Below are positions 57,120 through 64,000 of a DNA stretch of 64,000 nucleotides, piece by piece. The translations under genes and the position numbers were made by a program. The stretch is taken from NCBI RefSeq assembly GCF_024679245.1, contig NC_090173.1, forward strand, positions 5,948,428-6,012,427, written 5' to 3'. The stretch comes from Pseudorasbora parva (Eukaryota; Chordata; Actinopteri; Cypriniformes; Gobionidae). The notes under the pieces are model-generated. The model was not told the origin of the DNA. It did not search any database and saw only the letters and a program-made list of their open reading frames with translations. Each line of letters starts with the position of its first letter. The first letter of the stretch is position 1.

Positions 57120-57165
57120 TGTGTTCTGTTCCAGTTCCTCGAGGTCACCAGGACTATCCTAAAGA
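57120..57165 (-). other. Possible terminal exon fragment
   Basis: The minus strand reads an acceptor TTCTTTTCTTTAG, then DSPGDLEELEQNTD and a stop. It is too short to identify; it may belong to a TE-borne gene. Confidence 0.2.
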
Positions 57166-57976
57166 AAAGAATAGCAAATGTTTATTTACTTACAACATTA
57201 CTTGGTGTAGTTTTAGATTGTTTTACAGTGGGGAAAATATAATGCATTTATATAACAAAATGAGACAGAATGTTTTAAAATAACAAGAAAACACATTTAT
57301 ATTTAATAATTAAAATAAATGTTACATTTTATTGTTTCATTTCAGTTTTATGGTGAAATTGATTTACCGCCATCTATTAAGTTGGTAATTGAGCTTTGCA
57401 GTAGAGATGTCAAAGCCCTATTCGGATGGTAATTGTTGTAAAAATATAAAAATAAATTTGCATGGCACTTCAGTAACATTATTCGGTATTCGGGCGGTGA
57501 TTTTAATTCACGATGGAGGAGTACATTTTGTGGGAGGATGATTGCTGTAAATAAAATTTCATATGCTAATATGTGCAATAATATCCTATTTATTATTTTA
57601 TTATTTAAATTTCCTGCTTAAAAAATATAGTTTAAAAAGTTTTCTGTATTACATTTTATCTCAAAATGATGCATCACCATAAAAAACTAAAATATCTGCA
57701 AATGTTGAAAGTGTTTTAGATCCCCATGAGAAACAGTCCCTGTCGAATACTCTTCACTGGCTTCACTAAAAAAATGCTTGGTTAAAAACAACCCAAGTTG
57801 AAAATGGACAAACCCAGTATTTGGGTTGTTTAGTTGGCAAATGTTTGTGCAAGGCAGTTTTATTTAAATCAACTATTGTTTAAAAAATACTGTATTGCTT
57901 GCTTAAAATGAACCCAATGTATGTTGAATTTTTATTTTTTTTATATATATGTTTAATAAGTTGACATTGTTTATAA

Positions 57977-58780
57977 CCCAGCAGGCACAGTACATCAATG
58001 TGACATCAGGAAGACGTTGGACTCCAACTAACTAATCCATCGCAGTCAGACGTCATATTTTGGTTGAAAATCTAAGTCGAGTTGACATCTAAAACCAACG
58101 TTTATTTAACATCAGGCTTCAACGTCAGACAGACGTTGAATTTTGATTGGAATAAGCACTGAACTGAAGTAATAATGATAATAATAATTTTTAAAAAAGA
58201 AAAAAAAAGGGTGAAATGTATGAGTGTCACACATTACTAACCAGGCTGACTTTATTTCTGTCAGACGTCTACAGAAGCACTTATTGAGAATTAACAGAGG
58301 TTTTGTTGTTGATGTTTTATTGAAAATAATAGTTTGGTTTGAAGTCACCATTATGGTGATCAGTGATTGTTTTAGTTGGGTAGTTTGGCTTGACTTTTTA
58401 ACATTAGTTTTTCTCTGGCTGCTGTAACTGTGTTTGTTATGGCAAGAAAAGCAAGAGAATATGTGATCAGATGATTTTGTCTGACTTGATGATACAGATA
58501 AGATCATCATACAGTGGTCTATTTCACTAATGCCATCATGAATCTAATCTTTTGATACATGGTAATTTTGTATTATTAATTATAACAAGCCTACACTCTA
58601 AAAGATTCTGAATAAAAAACAACCCAATGTTGGGGGTTTTTTGGACCAGAATTCAACGTCTGTCCAATGTTGGAGCTTGACGTCAAACAAACGTTGGATT
58701 TAGACGTCAAACCAATTTTCATTTTCAACCAAAATGCAACATCTGACTGACAATGGAGTTTACATCCTGTGCCTGCTGGG
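57977..58780. mobile_element. MITE with CCCAGCAGGCACAG ends
   Basis: Inverted ends CCCAGCAGGCACAG and CTGTGCCTGCTGGG match over 14 bp. Both arms repeat ACGTTG-type motifs (GACGTTGGACTCCAAC, ACGTCAAACAAACGTTGG), so the element is partly palindromic. No clear target duplication was found; this family type is frequent in fish genomes. Confidence 0.6.
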
Positions 58781-58799
58781 AAGTTTAAAAAAATAAAAA

Positions 58800-59750
58800 T
58801 TAAACAATAAATATTTATTAAATTGCTTATTAATGTGTTCACCGTTTGATTATTATTGATGCCTCTAGTAATTATGTCAGATTTTTTTTTTTTTTCAACC
58901 TATTTTGGTTTCATTTTAGGCCAGCCATACAGTCATTTTTAAACAATTTAAATCCAGGATTAAAAAACACTGCCATGTATTGCGTTCAATGTATTCCAGA
59001 CACTCACCTAATGCCTGATGAGATTATCAGCACTGTCAGAGAGGTACACCATAAAACACTGAATCAGTTCTGTGTATTTCCACAGGATTGATCTGAAAAG
59101 TACATGAAGCAAAAAAGTTGATTTTCATAGATACACGCTTGTTTATATCTAAACTGACTGAGAAAAATATTTTAAAGCAGACAAATCATCCAAAATGCAG
59201 AGAATATGCCAAGTTCCCCTTTATTTGGTAAAGCCAATTTGTCAAAAACAATTCATCGTCAAGTGTGAAATTATTATTTATTAATTTTTTACCTGCAATA
59301 ATTGATCTAACAGGATGCACCATATCCTGCTATTGTTGCACCACAACTGTTTGCACTGGAAAGACAAAAACAATAGCATTACAACAAAAAAGATTAGGCT
59401 AACTTTTTCAAATTTTCTTACATATTTTTGGAGCTGTGTGAAAGCTCAGTGCATGCACTTAATGCATATGCAAACTCCATAATTTTACCTTATGCAGTTT
59501 TCATGAATACATGTAAACATAAGCATTTAAGCATTCAACAATAAGTTTGCTGGAAGCATGGACATTTATAAAATATACTCGTGTGCAAACTGGTTTCTTT
59601 ATTCATGTGCAATAAAGATACACATACAAACTTGATGTATAGAGCTAGAACTATCACAAGGTATTCAAAAGTAACATTCTGATTGTTGAAGAATTCATCA
59701 AAAATTCAAAATATAATTGTAACGAATCGTGACTACTAATGCATTAAACG
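58800..59750. other. Non-coding with one exon-like patch
   Basis: An acceptor-like TTTTGGTTTCATTTTAG precedes a frame with IQSFLNNLNPGLKNTAMYCV and MPDEIISTVREVHHKTLNQF, stopping at 59091. It is not recognised. The rest is AT-rich without features. Confidence 0.25.
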
Positions 59751-59756
59751 AGTCGA

Positions 59757-60170
59757 CGTTAGATGACATGACAAACTTTATTTTGTTAACACAAAGCTAA
59801 GCTTAGCATATCTCCTTTCACCATCTTCACCACACTGTGCTTCAGAAAACATTACATTGTACTTCTAGATTAGGAATACACCCCTCAGAACCAATAAATG
59901 AGTGTTAATGAATGTTTAAAAAAGTCAAAATCGAATATTTTACTTTGTTAATATAAATTTAGCTTTAGCTTACCTCATTTCACCATCATCAACACTTCGT
60001 GCTTCAGAAAACATCACATTGTGCTTCTTCCAGTTAAGGAACAAACTCCACTAATACAATAAACAAGTGTTAATGAATCTTAAAAAAGTCAAACTCTAAT
60101 ATTTTCTAAGTTTTTAAAAAAAGACAGCTTACCTGACATAGTCTTCACCACATCAGGCTTCAAAATGGCT
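59757..60170 (+). repeat. Degenerate tandem repeat, about 165-bp units
   Basis: Shared landmarks recur in order in two to three units: TTTGTTAAYAYAAA, TTTCACCATC, GTGCTTCAGAAAACAT and AAAAAAGTCAAA. Confidence 0.5.
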
Positions 60171-63100
60171 CTAGCTTCTTTTCATTGGCTGGATAGAATA
60201 TTTGAATATCACGCAGCTCACAAATAGGTAAAATGTTATGTTGGCGTTACTTAAATTTAACCAAGTTGTAATGCTAGTTGATGGTACTTACGTTTTTTTG
60301 TTTACTTTATGCATACACTTATGTTACCCTTTTGATTTACATTTTTGTGTTGCATATGCTAGAATATGTTAAGTAGAGCTTGAAATGTAATAAATATATA
60401 TATGTTTGAGTTTAATCTATTTATCTTTATAAGTAATGGTTGTTAAGCCAACGAATCGTTTTTTTCAGTGTACACAAGTTATAGCTGTACACTTTCATTG
60501 CGCTGAGCGGGAGAAGCTGGAGCTGGACCGGGATGGGGAATAATGCACAATAGAGACTCTGGACTCGGGACATCATCTTCTGGGGTGAGCAGGGCATATT
60601 TCCACTGTCCGCAGCTCTGCTGGGCTGAATCGGTCGACGGCTGGCATGTCATAAAAAGTAGCATCTGAGATGAAGTTGAATAAAAATAAGTAGGTAAAAA
60701 AAAAAAAAAAAAAGACTTGGACGTGATATATTCATGTTTAAAATATGTTGTAACAGTTAGGCTACATTTAACATACGAAATAAACTGTTAACTAATAATT
60801 TGACAATATTTAACCGGCTACAGATTTACATGCTTATGGTCCGGTCTCCCATCGTCGCAGGCTTTGAAGCATGTCAAAACCCAATAGAAAGCTTAAAAAA
60901 ATATATATAATAATAATAATAATATATATGTAAGTATTATTATTATTATTACTATTATTATTATTATTATTATATATGCTCCATTTCTCTTTTTAAAATC
61001 TTCTCACGATCGTCCGCTGTCAGTTGTCAGACCCTGCTAGGCCATTAACGACGCTTGGTTCATTGTTACCAAGTCTGTTAGGCTACTGTTGCTTTGGGGT
61101 GTTTGTAGCCTATAGTCCACAGGTTATGCGGACTATGTTTTAAAATAGTCAAAATATATTTTCAGTCACAAATAAGAAATGAGAAGCACCCTTGGTGTTC
61201 TGTGATGTGGTCACACAGATGATCTGTCATATCTGTCTCTTCAACTTCTAACCAATCAGCGCCATGCTCCGCCCACTGACTGTTGATTGGCATTTGTGAA
61301 ATGTCCTCTATTATTATGAAAAAAATCTTTGGGAAAATGGTGCTTTGGAAATGCATGATTCGTCAAATAGGCGTCATTCATGAATGCAGCTTATTATGAA
61401 AAACGTCTTTTTGAAAAAGCACATTAAATAATGAAAAAAATAGATTTTTAAACAGTGTGTGTGGAAGAGGTAATTGTGAAATATATTAAACAATTTCATG
61501 TGATTTTACAAAACAAATAGATACATTTATTTATTTAATTAATTATTTAATATTTAATTAAATTAATTATTAAATTAATACATTAATTATTTAATTAATT
61601 ATTTAATTATTTCAGAATAAACTGGTACATTTAATTGTTGTTTTATTGAATTCATTATTTATTGAATTATTTCATTTTGAGTAATTTGGTCCTCCATACT
61701 GAAACGCCTCTTTCATCTGATTGGTCAAACCTCTCCGCCTTCAGTGCAAGCTTTTCATTCTGTCAGGCAGAATACGAGTGCGGGGCTGACAAATGCAACT
61801 TAATAAAACAAATGTCTGAAAACACCACATACTGATAACTACACACAATATTTAAAGCAGAAATATGTTGCTGGTCACGTAATTCGTGCTGATGCGACTT
61901 GCAAACGACCCCATTAATGTGAGCCATGTAGGCTATTATTCGAGTATGAATGTCTGTTTCTCATTGATAATTACAGTGCAAAAGTTCCGTCTCTGGATAA
62001 AAGGGAAATGGAAATAAAAATAAATAACAGGCTGAACTGCATGATAATATGTCCGTGATATTTGCCACTCTCGTCTTTTATTACATCAAAAGGCAGATAG
62101 GCGTGTGACATGTGAATAATTTTAAAAATGTAATAGAAATACAGTTTATATTTATGAATGCAAGCATGTGTAGCCTATTCAGTTCACGTGAAAAGAAATA
62201 AACAGAAAAGTGAGAAGTATCAATAAACATACATTAATTGATTCTGACAAAATTAGCAGGGTTTGGGATTAATTAAAATCATGTCAGTTGAAGAGCACGA
62301 CATACCTTTAAAATCTAATTCGTTTTATTATAAAACGAATACAATTTTATTACATACAGAATTGGGTGATGTTTCTCTGAGTTTTCTTAATTTAGTTTGC
62401 TTGAGAGCATATAGCCCTATATAGGCATATAGGCCTATTTAAATATTATTTGTTATTAATATTATGAGATCTTTAATGCTTCACCAAACTCAAGTTATAT
62501 AGGCTATTTGACATGGCAGCCCTTAAACGTGAGCTGGAACAGGAAATAGCTGATTGCTTAAACAGCTTCTTTTTTTATTTTATTTTTTTATTAATCTCGG
62601 TGGAATTACCCCGAATAATGATATAACCGGGTTTATTGAAGAAAGTGCAGGTTTGGAACAACATGAGGGTAAATAAATGATGACTGAATTTTCATTTTTG
62701 GGTGAACTATCCCTCTCTTTATTTTTACTCCAGTACTGTACTTAATCTAGCCCAGTAAAATAATTTAAGTTAGAGATTTTCTACTGAAATGTAATATATT
62801 CATTATGTATATATTAATGACTTTTTCCATGGATATTTAATTTGATTAATAAAGTTAATACCAATAATTTCAATTAATAGACTTGGTAATTGTTGCTACA
62901 ATCAAGCTCTTGTACCCCCAATTCGCTTGAATGTTTTTGTGCTTTTTGGACATCCGCATCATAATAAATAGGCCTGTTTTACAAACCTTTAAGAATTTTC
63001 CCATAAATGTGTCATATATCACTGAAAATGGGAGAATCTCAGTTTTAATGTGGTATATGGCTTATAGGCAGGAGAATTATGCATCAAATGTGTTGCAGTT

Positions 63101-63420
63101 TTAAAAATAAGCTTGTGTTTACATTGGAATTTCTCAAAAACATGATTTTCTGAGCCTGAAATTCAGCAAATCTTTAACATAGCCATACTCAGTTAATATT
63201 AGAGATATCAAGGTTATATTTTAACAGAATGTCCTTTACATTATGTAGGATGATTTTATGTAGAAAACAGTGAATCACAAAAAAAATGACTTTAGGAGGG
63301 TTTTCACAGACAGGGTCACATTTGTGCTCAGGCTTTCGTGCGAAGCTGAACTGGGACAAAAACACGGAAAAATCCAGTTTGCCATGTAAGTTGTTCATAC
63401 AAGTTGTTCTTGTTGTTTGT
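60171..63420. other. Intergenic DNA upstream of the GIMAP-like gene
   Basis: Holds an ATA/TTA trinucleotide palindromic microsatellite (60900-60975), AT-rich TTAAT repeats (61510-61620) and a MITE fragment (62653-62714). No genes are recognised. Confidence 0.4.
62653..62714 (-). mobile_element. Fragment of the cyprinid TTCACCC MITE
   Basis: Contains AACATGAGGGTAAATAAATG and TTTTTGGGTGAACTATCCCT, the terminal part of the same family as 21998-24726; the other end is absent. Confidence 0.6.
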
Positions 63421-63483
63421 AGGTTGGACTCTTCTCTTTCTTGGTGAAAGTGCTTTGACTAGGGGAACACGGACCTTGAAATC

Positions 63484-64000
63484 ATGTCAGATCAGGTAAC
63501 CCCCCCCCCACCCCCAACCACCCCAATCCAATTGCCATTGCAAGCATTTGACAATGGTTTGATGTGTTTTACACAGAACCCAGTGTCGACGAGAGAGGAA
63601 GATGATGGAGGTCTGCGGCTGCTGTTGATTGGGAAAGCTGGATCTGGGAAAAGCGCCACAGGAAACACCATCTTTAATGAAACTGTGTTTGTGTCAAAAA
63701 TAAGCCCTTCCTCAGTGACCAGAGTCTGTCAGACACACACCGGTGCTGTTAATAACAGGAGCGTGACACTCATCGATACTCCAGACTTCATCTTCTCCAC
63801 TCACACTGACTTTGATTCAGACTCAGAGCTGAAGAAAGCTCTTGAATTATGTTCTCCAGGAGCTCATGTGATCCTGCTTCTTCTGCCTTTGAGCACTTTC
63901 ACTGAGCAGGAGAAGGATGTTGTGAGTCGGTTTGAGCAGAAGTTTGGAGCAGAAGCTCTCAGATTTACTCTAGTGCTCTTCACTCGTGCAGAAAAGCTAC
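63484..64000 (+). CDS. GIMAP/AIG1-like GTPase, 5' part (cut by window end)
   Basis: Exon 1 codes only MSDQ (ATG 63484, to 63495), followed by a GT...AG intron of 81 bases (63496-63576). Exon 2 starts in phase 0 at 63577 and stays open to the window end. It encodes an AIG1-type G domain: LLLIGKAGSGKSATGN (P-loop, G1), SSVTRVCQT (G2 region), VTLIDTPDF (G3) and LVLFTRAEKL (G4 region). GIMAPs are membrane-associated GTPases of lymphocytes and are expanded in fish as NLRP- and immune-linked clusters. The G3 motif has Asp in place of the usual Gly (DTPD, not DTPG), seen in other fish members as I recall. The real 5' UTR was not defined. Confidence 0.85.
   Translation, partial: MSDQVTPPPPPTTPIQLPLQAFDNGLMCFTQNPVSTREEDDGGLRLLLIGKAGSGKSATGNTIFNETVFVSKISPSSVTRVCQTHTGAVNNRSVTLIDTPDFIFSTHTDFDSDSELKKALELCSPGAHVILLLLPLSTFTEQEKDVVSRFEQKFGAEALRFTLVLFTRAEKL

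Larger units (their letters stand above)
55850..57976. other. AT-rich non-coding DNA
   Basis: Holds a long TA microsatellite (56563-56649, followed by GAAT units) and an exon-like segment on the minus strand near 57120-57165. Otherwise no gene or RNA gene is recognisable. Confidence 0.4.

Noticed and set aside
63189..63398. Minus-strand 69-codon frame next to the GIMAP-like gene
   Set aside because: No motif, no splice context and opposite strand to the gene; most likely chance.

Overview
The window is a transposon-dense stretch of a teleost genome. It is most likely a cyprinid (zebrafish, carp or goldfish relative). The reasons are a tRNA-headed SINE with the cyprinid-type GCGCTATATAAATGCAG tail, a TTAA-flanked MITE with ends of the AGGGTTAGTTCACCC type, DTPD-type AIG1/GIMAP coding sequence, and TE families I know from cyprinids. 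No database was consulted. The only host gene I can support is the 5' end of a GIMAP-like GTPase at the right edge (63484-64000, +).

Layout. (1) 1-~6060, minus strand: a degraded class-I-like endogenous retrovirus with gag and pol. Gag and pol share a frame and are separated by one TAG, the gammaretrovirus readthrough arrangement. (2) ~6060-10410: non-coding, with old repeats. (3) 10411-12844: a young non-autonomous LTR element. Its two LTRs differ only by a 6-bp indel, and its interior is a GC-rich 27-bp minisatellite instead of gag-pol. (4) 13032-17159: a Ty3/gypsy element that has lost the RT catalytic palm. (5) 17932-47269: a roughly 8.8-kb gypsy element expanded to 29 kb by nested insertions. 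The insertions are a SINE in the left LTR; a 6.2-kb TA-flanked element in gag, which itself holds a TTAA MITE with two hAT-like copies; a 73-bp LINE/SINE tail before RT; and a Tc1 element in the right LTR. Inside the Tc1 lies a Gmr1-like retrotransposon (SCAN-like gag, then PR, integrase and RT, with integrase BEFORE RT). Its LTR holds two related terminal-inverted-repeat elements, and its pol holds a CACTA/EnSpm element. Most junctions carry exact target-site duplications, so the insertion order can be read. (6) 47401-55850: a THAP-containing TTAA (Kolobok-type) element, two inverted 1.8-kb hAT copies, one of which carries a second Kolobok copy with a minisatellite, and a 5'-truncated L1. (7) ~55850-63480: AT-rich non-coding DNA with MITEs and microsatellites. 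(8) The GIMAP-like gene.

Almost every TE coding frame is broken by stops, frameshifts or deletions, so nothing here looks autonomous today. The most interesting items are the Gmr1-like element with its swapped domain order and tRNA-Phe primer site, a MYND zinc finger encoded between gag and protease of the outer gypsy, a terminal-inverted-repeat element that appears to have filled its interior with 182 bp of coding-like DNA between its own promoter and poly(A) signal (Pack-TIR style), and the depth of the nesting.
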